Below, one piece after another: positions 32,993 to 43,600 of a stretch of 57,711 nucleotides of DNA. A model generated the notes under the pieces. That model saw only the letters and a list, made by a program, of their open reading frames with translations. It was not told the DNA's origin and made no database searches. The position numbers and the translations under genes are program-made. Source of the stretch: Bremia lactucae (taxonomy: Eukaryota > Oomycota > Peronosporomycetes > Peronosporales > Peronosporaceae); NCBI RefSeq assembly GCF_004359215.1, contig NC_090613.1, forward strand, positions 7,002,275-7,059,985, read 5' to 3'. Position 1 is the stretch's first letter. Each line of letters opens with the position of its first letter.

Positions 32993-33407
32993 TGAAGTCA
33001 ATAAACGTATTATGTCAGCGAATCCTCTTCATTACCGGTATTTCCACGAGCCATAAAACTTCAAGTTGACGGTTTGTGATGTTGCCAATTAAAAGCCTGC
33101 CAACTAGCTTGTAGATTGATACTACTCACAATATGTAGATAAAATAAAGCTTGAAACTTGGTAAACACAAGTACAGCTTGACAAGCGTGAATTTCCATTC
33201 TGGACTAGCAAATGTTTTACTTAATTGTTTCACTCAAAAGCGGGATCTTCATCGGTCAACAGTTTGGCAAAAGCTGATCTAAAACATTTAAAAATGTGTC
33301 TTGTACAACGCATCGACCACCGAAATATGACTCGGACGTTGAAGTGTGTCTAATTAATGTTTAACTGACCCCCCACCAGTCCGATCGACTCATTTTTGAA
33401 ACTCACA
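32993..33407. promoter_or_regulatory. shared promoter region between MAPR/ankyrin and VPS39-like genes
   Basis: 415 bp between two divergent start codons. On the VPS39 side the word TCATTTT at 33,390-33,396 fits the oomycete initiator core (YCATTYY), about 12-18 bp before the ATG at 33,408. No similarly clear initiator is seen on the other side. Confidence 0.5.
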
Positions 33408-36400
33408 ATGATCTCTGATTGTCCGCCCGTCGCGGCGTATGCGGCCGGTATCGCCATGGAGGTCGAGGGACCACCAAAACATCCGAGACAGACCGAGCGC
33501 CTACTTCATAGTCTACGCGTCCGGGGCGATCTCTCCCCTCTCCTCTTTATCGGCTTGTCTGATGGGACGCTACGCAGCTACGTGGTCGATGGGCGCGTGG
33601 GCGTTTTGCGCTGGCAGGCTGATTACAAACGGCTTTATCATGCGAGCTGCGTCGTTTTGGATGGCTGGGGCGTCTTTATCACGATAATTGATAATCGTTT
33701 GAAGCTTGCGGAATTGCCATTACAAAATAATCCACAATTGACCGAGCGGGACGATACCAAGGGTGCCGTGCTGTTTGCGGCCCACGAGGATTCCAGGACA
33801 TTATGTGTACTGCTGAAGACAAATAAGCTTAAAGTATTTGACTGGACCAAAAACCGAGTCCTGCAACCGCGTGCACAACACGAGCTGCTGCCAACTCTAC
33901 TGCCAGTACAACAGCTCGTTGTGATTAACGAGAGTCACGTATTTGTCCAGGGCAAAAAGCAGTGGTCTGTGCTAAATCTTGACAACGGCCAAGTGCTCCA
34001 TGCTGCAATCAATGTGGTGGAAGAGGTAAATGAAGTACTGGAAGGAGGTACGGGTGTGTGTGACGTCTTAGCGCTTCCGAGTCGCTTCGTAATGCGGCGA
34101 AGACAGAATACGATGGATTTGCTATTATGCGGTAAACAATATGCCATCATTTTGACGATTAGTGAAGAAGAAGAACAGACAGATGAAATGGAATCGAAAT
34201 ACTGTGGAATATTTGACAACGATGCGCCTTTGTGGGACGAATGGAATGCGCCAATGATAAATTTGACGAGTCGATTGTGTGTGAAAGTCGAGAAAAAGTT
34301 TGCTTACGACACTGCTCCACGTGCAGCATATTATCATCACCCATTCCTGCTTCTAGACCAGGCAGACCAGACAACAGTATACAACATGGGGTCATTACAG
34401 TTAGTGCAGGCGATTCCACTTAAGGTGCCATACGGCGTCTGTGCTGCTATAAATGTGGCGTCGGCTACTGTAGGCGGTTGGAACGCAAACTTTCGAGATG
34501 ATCGACCTGCTACATTGTTTACTGTATCTCCGCCATTTGTCGTTCAGAAGCACGAAATGCTGCCACTTTCACACCAAGTCGCTGCGTCGATAGGAAATCG
34601 GCGACTTGAAGATGCTGTCGCACTGTGTAAGTTGTGTCCGGATGAAAGCCCTCTAAGCAATGATAATCAACGCGACCTATACGCAGATTACGGTTTCATG
34701 CTGTTTCGGTCACGGAACCGACAGCAAGCCATGAACTTTTTTTTCGAAAGCGATATCGATGTAATGGAGGTGTTGCTACTTTTTCCGCGGAACCTTCTTC
34801 CTCGCACTGCCAGCGCCTTACGCAACAGCAAAAGCGAAAATGGTGTACTGGAAGGCGACGAATTAGTTGAAAGTCTGCTCGCTCTTATTGGATATTTACG
34901 CCGTAAAAGAAATACTTATCTACGTAACGAGGACAATGTGTCAGCAATAGAGTGTGTAAGTTACAGTGGAGAGAGTGCGTTAGAAGTAGTTGATACGATG
35001 CTCGTCAAGTGCCTCGTTTTAATGACTGAAAAAGACGGGTACCGAGAACAAGCAAAGCGGTCTTTGCTGGAAGTAGTTACCGGCCAAAACTGGTGTGAAA
35101 TTGGTGAGGCAGAAGTATTTTTGCGAGCCCACCGGCGATTTAAGACGCTTTTAGCCTTTTACTCTGCAAGGAAATTGCACCGAAAGGCGCTTGAGCTACT
35201 GGAAGATTTGGAACGAAGCGCTGCGTCGACAGCTGTAATCTCTGAGGCGACCACAGCAGGGCGAAATAATAATTTGTCCCAAAACACAAACGAGCTGCAA
35301 TCGTCTCATGAATACATGGTGCTCATTGCACAATACCTTCGAAGGCTTGGGAATAAACATGCTGAGCTGGTGTTCGAATTTTCTCGACGTGTTTTGTCTG
35401 TAAACCCGGAACTGGGTCTTTCAATCTTTACGCAGCGTGACGTTGCTGAATCACGACAAGACATTGATCATGCTGCAGTGCTCCAACACTTGAAAAGTTG
35501 CCCGATTTCTGCTTCTAATTCAAATGAATTGCATTTAGAAATTGAAATTGGCGCTGAGGCGGATGTGCCATCGTCGACGATGCCATTAATTAGCAGCCAG
35601 ATGCTGTGCATCGAGTATCTTACACAAATTATATATGAAGGGACCTGCCACCTCACGCCGCGATTGCATGACGAAGTGGTGTTTCTGCTGCTAGCTTTAA
35701 TTCACGCAAATACTGCGCACCATAATCTCACCAGTCGCGTTGAATCACAGCGTGGCATCACACGCCTTTTAAGGCGCAAGCTGCTGCAATTCCTTGAATT
35801 TCCTGGTGCTGTTTACCATCCTGAGCGCATGTTAAGCCGCACGCCGATTGAAATGGTAGATGAACATGCTGCTCTTTTATCAAAACTTGGTCGTCACCTT
35901 GAAGTCCTTCAGTTGTACGCTATTACGCTAAATGACGCAGCTTTGGCCGAAGCATATTGTAACCGATGTTACGAGTCAAAGACGGCTGGTTCGTCTATCT
36001 ACACAACACTATTGAGAATTTACTTGGGTCCACACAAACACACAGAAGAATCAGCGTTGTCAGTCGTCAATTCGACCCATCCACATCAAATATCTAGCTC
36101 AGAGTCCCAGAATGAGGCTGTAAACGCGGCAATAAACGTGCTAAACAAACATGCAGAGCGAATTGATGTATCCACAGCACTTGAGCTTTTACCACCAAAC
36201 GTACTTGCCGCACCGTTAGCTGCGTTTTTTCGATGTGTGCTTGAGCATCGAGTAGAGCGTTTCCGCAATGGGCAGGTAATGAAACAACTTTCAAAGATGG
36301 AGAATTTTAAAGTACGCGAGCAGCTTACAACAAAGCGTAAGGAATCGGTCACGGTGTGGGCGTCACAGTGCTGCCAATGGTGCGGCAAGAAGCTTGGTGT

Positions 36401-36464
36401 TGGCACGTTTGTTCGTCTGCCCAACAGAAAGCTGTTGCATTACGCATGCCAACCCATCAGTTAG
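33408..36464 (+). CDS. VPS39/Vam6-like HOPS/CORVET-type tethering subunit
   Basis: 1,018 residues in one exon. An in-frame TTG 12 bases upstream is discounted in favour of the ATG at 33,408. The N-terminal ~380 residues form a citron-homology (beta-propeller) region. The middle is alpha-solenoid. Near residues 830-870 a tract with LYAITLNDAALAEAYC followed by a LLRIYL word matches the Vps39 domain 1 signature. The C-terminus carries two Cys pairs (CCQWC and a YAC close to the end) in a layout typical of VPS39 and TGFBRAP1. These proteins bind Rab GTPases and tether endosomes and vacuoles before fusion. VPS39 versus its CORVET paralogue VPS3/TGFBRAP1 cannot be separated with confidence here. 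Confidence 0.85.
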   Translation: MISDCPPVAAYAAGIAMEVEGPPKHPRQTERLLHSLRVRGDLSPLLFIGLSDGTLRSYVVDGRVGVLRWQADYKRLYHASCVVLDGWGVFITIIDNRLKLAELPLQNNPQLTERDDTKGAVLFAAHEDSRTLCVLLKTNKLKVFDWTKNRVLQPRAQHELLPTLLPVQQLVVINESHVFVQGKKQWSVLNLDNGQVLHAAINVVEEVNEVLEGGTGVCDVLALPSRFVMRRRQNTMDLLLCGKQYAIILTISEEEEQTDEMESKYCGIFDNDAPLWDEWNAPMINLTSRLCVKVEKKFAYDTAPRAAYYHHPFLLLDQADQTTVYNMGSLQLVQAIPLKVPYGVCAAINVASATVGGWNANFRDDRPATLFTVSPPFVVQKHEMLPLSHQVAASIGNRRLEDAVALCKLCPDESPLSNDNQRDLYADYGFMLFRSRNRQQAMNFFFESDIDVMEVLLLFPRNLLPRTASALRNSKSENGVLEGDELVESLLALIGYLRRKRNTYLRNEDNVSAIECVSYSGESALEVVDTMLVKCLVLMTEKDGYREQAKRSLLEVVTGQNWCEIGEAEVFLRAHRRFKTLLAFYSARKLHRKALELLEDLERSAASTAVISEATTAGRNNNLSQNTNELQSSHEYMVLIAQYLRRLGNKHAELVFEFSRRVLSVNPELGLSIFTQRDVAESRQDIDHAAVLQHLKSCPISASNSNELHLEIEIGAEADVPSSTMPLISSQMLCIEYLTQIIYEGTCHLTPRLHDEVVFLLLALIHANTAHHNLTSRVESQRGITRLLRRKLLQFLEFPGAVYHPERMLSRTPIEMVDEHAALLSKLGRHLEVLQLYAITLNDAALAEAYCNRCYESKTAGSSIYTTLLRIYLGPHKHTEESALSVVNSTHPHQISSSESQNEAVNAAINVLNKHAERIDVSTALELLPPNVLAAPLAAFFRCVLEHRVERFRNGQVMKQLSKMENFKVREQLTTKRKESVTVWASQCCQWCGKKLGVGTFVRLPNRKLLHYACQPIS

Positions 36465-36969
36465 GTGCAATTACCACGTATTTGCGGCAGATCGTAGATG
36501 TAAGGAGTGGGGCTTATAAATATTATTTAAAATTGATCACACTTTGCGTTGCGTCATCGAACATAATCAGCTTCAGTATCTTCTACAGCGCATTAAAGAT
36601 TATTGACCTGTGTATCTGATATCTCGACAGCTAAAGCGAGACCTATCGCCAAATTCTTTTTTAAGGCACTTCCAGCTTTTGCGCAATGATCGATTGAGAA
36701 GGCTTCATTCCAGAATCGTGCTAAAGCTTTATGGACTTGCTCTATTATTTTTATCATTGCTCGGCTCGAATTGCGCCGTGCAAGGGTCATCCCAAAGCTC
36801 GATTTCTTGTCCAACGTTGGAGGCAGCACGGACTACAAGGCAGCAACAGAAGCGTCGGTCCTTCAGTGCAAAGTGATCTCAACTGTTCCTTTTTTAATGA
36901 CCTTTACTCACAAAAAGAATTGTAGCTGTCTCTTTCGTGAGTATGTCCAAGCACATCTTCTTTAACCGC
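36465..36969. other. gap between convergent VPS39-like and PI4K genes
   Basis: 505 bp where both transcripts should end. Small open frames on both strands lack recognisable features. One plus-strand frame near 36,771-36,965 is open but starts without ATG. I see no gene. Confidence 0.5.
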
Positions 36970-39900
36970 TTAAAAAACACCAACAATCCAGCGCTGGTAC
37001 TTGTCGTACCATCGCGTGCGCCAGTTGTCCAGTGATGCATCGATCAGCTCGTGCACAAAGTCCTCACAAGAATTTATGTCTAAGTCTGGCTGAAAGCGAG
37101 CGGCAAGGCGCTCAACCGTTCCCTTGGGGTCACCAGCAAAGCACGGCAGATGCTCGTTTCCGTGTAACATCATCTCCACGAGCAAGGCGAATCGATAGCG
37201 ATACTTACGCGCTACAAGGAACGATCGCACACATAGCGATCGAAATCGCTGAAAGTGCGCAGAACGAGGTCCACCCATAAGCTCTACGAAATCTGCCGTA
37301 AGCTTAAAAGGAGCCTGTTCGAAAGCCATATTGCCCGGATTATTGGCCAATATAAAGCCAAAATCAATATGAATAATATGGCCTTCAGCATCCAACAGAA
37401 TATTTCCATTATGGCGATCCTTAATTTGAAGAAGATAGCACACAATTGCGTAACCAGCCATACTGCTGACAAAATTGGCTCGAGCCTTACGGAATTCGGG
37501 CATACTTGGATCGCCAAAGTGCCTGGTAAAAAAGTCTAACAGCGTTGTAAACTCGCGATCGTTGCGTTTCAACGAATCGATAGAGATAGTATCTGATATG
37601 GCCTCAACGAGACCAGAAGTTGCTGAAATGGCAATTACATCATAAGGTCGGATAAAAACTGGCACCTTGGACTCTTCAAACACTTTTGCGAATTGATGAA
37701 TAAGTTGCAAGGCTAGCTGCTCCTGACGGAGATCATCGTCGCTTTTGACGATGACAGGAAGCAGTCTCCAGCCTGGTAGCTTTCCGTACGGGGATGTCAA
37801 TTGAATTCGACGTTCCTTTTCGGCCCAGCGCTCTTTGAAAATAACGCAAGGTGGTTCGACACCTAATTGGTGACCTGATCTAACAGAAGAATCACTGCGC
37901 TCGGCTTCTTCATCGTCTTCCTCAAGTTTAGAGTCACGTTCGGACAAATTCTGCAAAAATCGATCAGTGCTGTCAAATCGAGCAAGGTGGTGCGGAGAGC
38001 TTGGTGAAGTCTCAGACTGAGGCGAGAGCACCAATTCCGATTTTGGTGACCAAAGGCCGCCGCTGGGACTAGTTGCAGAATTTAGGTTATGGTAGTCTGT
38101 TCTAACGGAAACGTCTGATGCCGACACTGCCTGTGAAGAATGTGTTGATCTAAGCCCTGCTTCACTTGTGTCAACTGTTAAGCTTCGCTTAGAAAATGCT
38201 ATCTTGCTCTTAGAAACCAATTGACTCGTTGCTGACAAATGGCGACAACGTGAGGCCTCTTCATTGTGATCTTTACTCAGCAAGGCTTCAGCTTTGGGAT
38301 CCAAAGTCTTTTCTGTAGGATTTTTATTTACAAATGAGTCAATCAATCCATGCAACAGCTCGGTCGGCTGCACCATTTTGTTTGAAATGTGGTTAGAGAA
38401 CGAGCGAAGTCTTGTGGGACTACTAGGCGTACGTGATTCACTCCAAAATCCTAGCTTAGCAGCATCAGGAGACATCAAGGGCGTGCGCTCAGCAGATGTA
38501 GTTCCTGTCCCTAGATCTTGCGTACGCGCCGAATCCCACAAATTAAGCGTGAATCGTTTGCCGTTAAAGACGCTATTCTTGCGCTGTTTGTGCTCTTGCA
38601 GAAATGAGTAATCGACGACCTCTGCACATAGCAGAAATGGTACTCGCTCTCGCGTCGAGAATGTGAAGCTCTCATTAACATGAAAATGCTTAAGCTTGTG
38701 AAATGAATTTCCAACAGGAAGGTACAGAGCGTTGCTGGGTAAGTGCAGAGCATCCAAGTCTTGCAGCCATTTGCGGAGCTGTCGAATATACGCAAACATT
38801 AACGCGAAGACGATAAAAGTGGCCAATATGCCAGACGCACCATATTATTGCGTTGACCGTAAGCCACAGAGCGCAAGTTCGATGAGATGTTTGCCAGTGA
38901 CCCTAAAAAAGAAGATTCAAGCTCAAAAGGCTCTGCACTGGTGACAGCATATGGCTTAACGCTGCTCGCAAACTCTGAAAGCCCTCGCTCTAGGTCGTCT
39001 TTCACCTGAAAGGTATCGTAATGATCATCCTGAGAGTTCAATAACAAAGCCTTGACCTCCTGAGCAGTGGCCGGTACCTCCGATTCACGATCCACGCCAT
39101 GCTTCAACTGAGATTGGTGCTCCGGACTAGATGGGCACGCAGTTGCCATCGCTGTCGCCACACCGCGCTCCAAGACGTCTTCAATTAATCCTTGAACACG
39201 CCTATGGTCAATTTCCGTGGCAAAAGCTGGATTATGCAGGCAGTAGGACTGCAAATACCACAGCATCTTATGCGCAAACACGTGTGATCTGCGTAGCCAT
39301 AACAAAAATGACCCAACTTAGTCATGCATCCCTCACCTTAAAGCTAAAATTTGCTTACACCGTGCACTTTTGCAGTAAGATCGCACATAATTGCGGTGAG
39401 CGAGCAAAAGCTCCCAACAGCAGAAAGCTACACAATTGCGGCAAATAAAACTCAAATTCGGCTGCATCTTGCTCCGACGACAAAGCAAGTCGATCCACAG
39501 CACCTTCTTGATGGGCGTATAGACTTACAATTGCCTCAAATGTCGAATCCTTAGTTTGACGCCGGCCTGGAAATTGTTTGCCTAATGTGTTCCATTTCGA
39601 TCGCCACATTGCGCGAGGCGTCTCGCACGTAACGTCTCGCAACAGCTTTTCGTCGGCTAGCCGCCCTCGACTCTTGTTTAGTTGCAAAATATAAGTCAGT
39701 TGCAGCAACGTACTGAAATTGACCATTGCACCTAGTAAGATCACGTAAAAGCCGCCCCATGGCACTTGGCGGTACTTTGAAAAGGTGTCAATGCGACGGC
39801 CATCTAGATACAGTAGCGGCTGCAGCGAAGCGACACAACACGCGGTCACTTCAATGAGCGAAACGACAAAAACAAAGCATCGAGTAGACGGCACGCGCTT

Positions 39901-40104
39901 GTTACGACGTCGAATATAGACAAAGAAGAACAGGCGCAGCAGCGACAGAAGAGCCTGGAGCGCCAGCGATTGGCGAAAATGCAGCGGTGAGAGCAAGTCT
40001 TGCACTAGAAGCTCATGGCCTCCTGGAGAAGATAGAGGCACTAGAAGGTACCAGCCAAGTACTGACATCTCCGCCGAAAGTGCGAGAACGTTGAAGAGGC
40101 CCAT
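36970..40104 (-). CDS. type III phosphatidylinositol 4-kinase with N-terminal membrane region
   Basis: Three exons read 40,104-39,359, 39,288-38,841 and 38,778-36,970. Introns are 70 bp (GTAAGC...CGCAG) and 62 bp (GTGCGT...GACAG). The spliced frame is 1,001 codons with no stop, giving 1,000 residues. Residues 1-160 hold about four hydrophobic segments. A lipid-kinase helical (LKU) region follows near 190-260 with FYLPQLC. After a long Ser-rich insert comes the catalytic domain (about 730-1,000), with DRHNGN at 852-857 and HIDFG at 868-872. Sequence is closest in style to PI4K beta. The enzyme makes PI4P at Golgi or endosomal membranes. The membrane part is encoded in the same exon and frame as the LKU region, so the fusion does not depend on the intron models. 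Confidence 0.85.
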
Positions 40105-40334
40105 GATGCGCGCGTTGAACGAGTATCAAGAGTGATTCACCGATCTAGAAATGAGTTGATCTAATGATACATGATTGGCTGAATTGTTTTAGGACTTCGC
40201 TTATCGAAAGATGTAACGAAGGATGTGTGCAAATTTTTAATACACGGCAACTTTTGCAAGAAATTGCGAGGCTCTATTTGCCGGCCACCACTCGCCTCGT
40301 ATGGAAAAATTGCGAGCTTTACCACTATCGTTAA

Positions 40335-41231
40335 TCAGTACGGGCGGGAGCGATGGTCGGGTCGTTCGCGAGATTCGCGGTCCCCACCCCCCCCGTACCG
40401 ACTGTAGCCGCCTCCTCTGCCGCCTCCACCGCCTCGGCCACCTCCACCATATCGACCGCCTCCTCCATAACGACCTCCGCCACCGCCACCGCCACGACGG
40501 CCTCCGCCTCCACCTCCAACATGCCAACCACCTGCTGGAGGCTCAGGCTTGCCGGCAAGCTCTACTTTGACAGCCCTGCCTCGGATTTCGGTGCCTGTAG
40601 CAGCAAAACAATATTGGTTTCACAGCCGCCAATAGCTTCAGATACATTGCACGGGCATAAATGTACCGTTGAAAAAGTCGGGTGCCGTGCGGGCTGCGTT
40701 GGAGTCCTCGTACGTGAGAACAGCGTCACCCTTAGGTACACCATCAGCATCTGAGTAGATTTTTATCTTATAAGGCCACTGGTCCTTGTATCCACGCTTC
40801 TGCTTTTCGCGTGCAACAATTCCGATGGCACCAAACATTTCCTGCAACTCATCGCTCGTGATGTCCGCCGGAAGATTAGAGATATAGATGCGCGCCCACG
40901 TAGGATCATCTAGCGCTTCCTTCGCAGGATCCCACGCCCCCGAAGCTTTAGGCTGGCTCTCATCCTGATGATCCTCTAGCCCTTCTCCGTAATCATCCTC
41001 TCTTTCATTATCACGGACGCTAGTATTGCTGCTGCTAGGCCCGCTGCGACGTGGTGCTTCCCTATTCATGCGTCCACGTTCGCGAGACCGATCGCGCGTA
41101 TTTTCGTGTCGATACGTTTCTCTTTCACGCGGTCTGTCATAATTTCGGTCTTGACTGCCTTTACTGCCGTATCTGCTGGACGAAAGGCCCTCAGAGCCCC
41201 CTCGGCGGTCATCACGCTCTCGATAGCTCAT
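40335..41231 (-). CDS. RRM and RGG-box RNA-binding protein (FUS/TAF15-like layout)
   Basis: Two exons: 41,231-40,646 and 40,594-40,335, with a 51-bp intron (GTATCT...CTACAG, phase 1). The product is 281 residues. The N-terminus is Arg/Ser/Asp-rich. An acidic stretch precedes one RRM (about 110-205) with RIYISNLPADIT as the RNP2-type strand. The RRM continues across the splice and ends in VKVELAGKP. The C-terminus is a Gly/Arg tract (RGG, RYGG repeats, about 220-262). Such proteins bind pre-mRNA and act in transcription and splicing. There is no zinc finger, so it is not a full TET-family protein. It is divergent from the CDC50 gene, 252 bp apart. Confidence 0.85.
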
Positions 41232-41249
41232 AGTCGCTGTGCAGCTGTT

Positions 41250-41256
41250 GGAATGA
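41250..41256 (-). promoter_or_regulatory. oomycete initiator-like element of the RRM gene
   Basis: On the minus strand the sequence reads TCATTCC followed by AACA, fitting the oomycete initiator core YCATTYY with its downstream CA. It lies 19-25 bases before the ATG at 41,231. Confidence 0.5.
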
Positions 41257-41483
41257 GATCGTAAGCGTGGACCACATTATGACTTTAAAACCAGGGTAGG
41301 TATGATCACGATAAACAAATCAACCAAAACCGGCACAACACTTTTTAGCCAATGATAGATCGCCCTGTGAACTGAATACTGGAGAATGAAAAGAACTAAA
41401 CTTAGCCATAATACATAAGCAAAACCCCCGTGAACGCCTTCTATACGCAAGACGAAGAGAGTTATACGTGAGACCCTGTCACA

Positions 41484-42891
41484 ATGGATGAGAAGTCAAG
41501 GAAACCTGAAGGTGCGTTGTCGCCGCAGTCTTTTCTCTTCAACTAAGGATCTTAAATCTTTTTTTTTCTTGACGCGCAGACACACCGTTTAAGCAACAGA
41601 AGCTTAAGGCGTGGCAGCCGATTCTGACGCCAAATTGGGTTATTGGAACCTTTGCCATAGTTGGCCTCATTTTCATTCCTATTGGCGTTGTATTGCACAC
41701 GGAGTCGGAAAATGTGCGTGCTTGACGCCTCGGTGCCATAATGGCGAGGTAATTGGCGGATTCGGTGATTTTTATTTTTTTGTTTAAACTAATGCAGGTG
41801 GTGGAGTACTCAATTCAATACGACGGAATAGCGTTGACCCCTTCGTCAAACATTGTGAGCCAGGGAAACGGGTGCTATTTAAGCACAGAAGCTGAGGGCG
41901 ATACGTTTGACGTGGACCGACATGGCTGCAGGATTACATTTAAAATTGAGAAGCATATGAAAGCGCCCATCTATCTTTACTATCAGCTCGAGAACTTTTA
42001 TCAGAATCACCGCCGATATGTGCAAAGCCGCAGTGACGCACAGCTTCGTGGAGATGCTGCTGCTAGCACTAGCGATTGCTCACCGCTGACGATGTCTGGT
42101 ACTGGCGTGAATAAGTACAATTCGACGGCAGAGTCGCCAATTGGTAACAATCAGACGGACTATATATTAATGCCTTGCGGTTTGATAGCCAATAGCCTTT
42201 TTAATGACATTTTTTGGGTCAACAAGCTCGTGACAAATGGAGTTACATACTATCAAAACGATACCTACCAAGACAAGACGCTCGTGAATTTAGTGGATCA
42301 AACTGGTATTGCTTGGAAGTCGGATGTTGAAACTAAGTTCAAGAATATTAATCTTCAAGAGGTTGCGGCTCCTGACGATACGATGCTGCTTTGGCAAAAT
42401 CCGCGATACCGCTACATTATACCTATGTTTGTCGGTCAGGAACCCATTGCCAACAAGACAGCTTGGACAGCTAATGCGCCTGCATTCGGTGTTCAGGACG
42501 AGCACTTTATAGTCTGGATGCGCACAGCTGGTCTACCAAGCTTTCGCAAACTCTACGGCCGAATTGACACGGATCTTCCCGAGGGCTCGGAGCTTGAATT
42601 CCTCGTCTCCAGTAGTAAGTTTTTATATTTCTTTGCAATAAGGACGAAGGTAACTTATCGGATTCGTTGTTGCGCTGTACAGACTTTGTTGTTAGCACAT
42701 TCGAAGGTAAAAAATCGATTGTGATGTCGACAACCTCGTGGTTTGGCGGGCGAAATCCGTTCCTTGGCATTGCGTACATCATTGTGGGTGCGCTCTGCAT
42801 GGTGTTAGCTATTTTGTTCTTTGCTAAGCACAAACTGAGTCCGCGCAAGCTGGGCGACACGCGATACCTCGTGTGGAAGAACAACCACTAA
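41484..42891 (+). CDS. CDC50/LEM3 family P4-ATPase beta subunit
   Basis: Four exons: 41,484-41,511, 41,580-41,713, 41,798-42,614 and 42,683-42,891. The introns are 68, 84 and 68 bp, all GT...AG. The joined frame is 396 codons, giving 395 residues. The family layout is complete: a short cytosolic N-terminus and a first membrane segment (about 28-50, after PNWVIGTF). A large lumenal loop with several Cys and N-glycosylation sites contains YYQLENFYQNHRRYVQS. A second membrane segment lies near 350-375 after SWFGGRNPFLG. CDC50 proteins escort P4-ATPase flippases from the ER and are needed for lipid flipping. The intron positions are set by these conserved blocks. The first coding exon is only 28 bases, so the start is the least certain part. 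Confidence 0.9.
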
Positions 42892-43600
42892 GCAGCAAAA
42901 AATAATGTGACAAACCAGCTTTATTTTTTAGCTTACGACAATGAAGCTTGATTCTGATACTTGGAGGAGTAAAATTGCGTCAAGAAAATATTATCGTAGC
43001 GGACACTGTAGCTGTTTATATACAATTTCTCATTTTGTATTTCAGCTAGAGGAGTAATTTTAGCTGCAGGAACGAAAACTTTCATTATAATGGTCATTTC
43101 TTCTGCTTACGAGTTTTCTGTCGTGCCAGCGACGTAATCTAAGGGAATTAAGAATATGCGCCAACTTCAGCACCCTATGTATGGTGACGCATTCGTCAAC
43201 ATGGCAATTGTAATGACGTAGGGTCTTCTATATCTAGATTGTCAAGCCATCAGATGCGATAACTGATGGCAACTATTGCTCTAATCCTTGAGTTTCATGC
43301 CACCTCCTTAGCCCAGTTCGGAATAGTCAAGAAGCTTTACTTTTCTCATGTCAGTATAATTACTCTGAAGCTCTAGTTTATGACTTATTTTGAAATGCCT
43401 TTTGCGCACACGATTTTCAGATATAATCACGCGCACGGAAGCAAACGATAAGAGTAAGCAAAAGTCTAACGGCTTTGTCGTTAGTTCGCTTGGAAATTCT
43501 CTACGGCTGACTTTAATAGAGTTATAGTATCACGAGAGTACACTACATTTACTTACTCAAAAGTACGCTTGATATACCAGAGGCGTCGAAATTGATATAT
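42892..43600. other. gap between convergent CDC50 and GBP-like genes
   Basis: About 700 bp of AT-rich sequence with no supported ORF and no clear repeat. It should contain both 3' ends. Confidence 0.5.

Noticed and set aside
33396..33407. TTG start four codons upstream of the VPS39-like ATG
   Set aside because: Eukaryotic start at TTG is unlikely. The ATG at 33,408 is preceded closely by an initiator-like motif. The same reasoning moved the MAPR/ankyrin start from 33,001 to 32,992.
36610..36965. Small secreted protein downstream of the VPS39-like gene
   Set aside because: A hydrophobic stretch is present in one frame, but the frames start at non-ATG codons and no upstream ATG or intron gives a convincing protein.
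38799..39305. Separate 168-residue minus-strand gene
   Set aside because: It is the second exon of the PI4K gene. Canonical splice sites on both sides keep frame and restore the conserved order.
40237..40754. Several Ala/Val-, Trp/Arg- or Ser/Thr-rich ORFs on both strands
   Set aside because: They are other-frame readings of the Gly/Arg repeat codons in the RGG exon and intron of the RRM gene.
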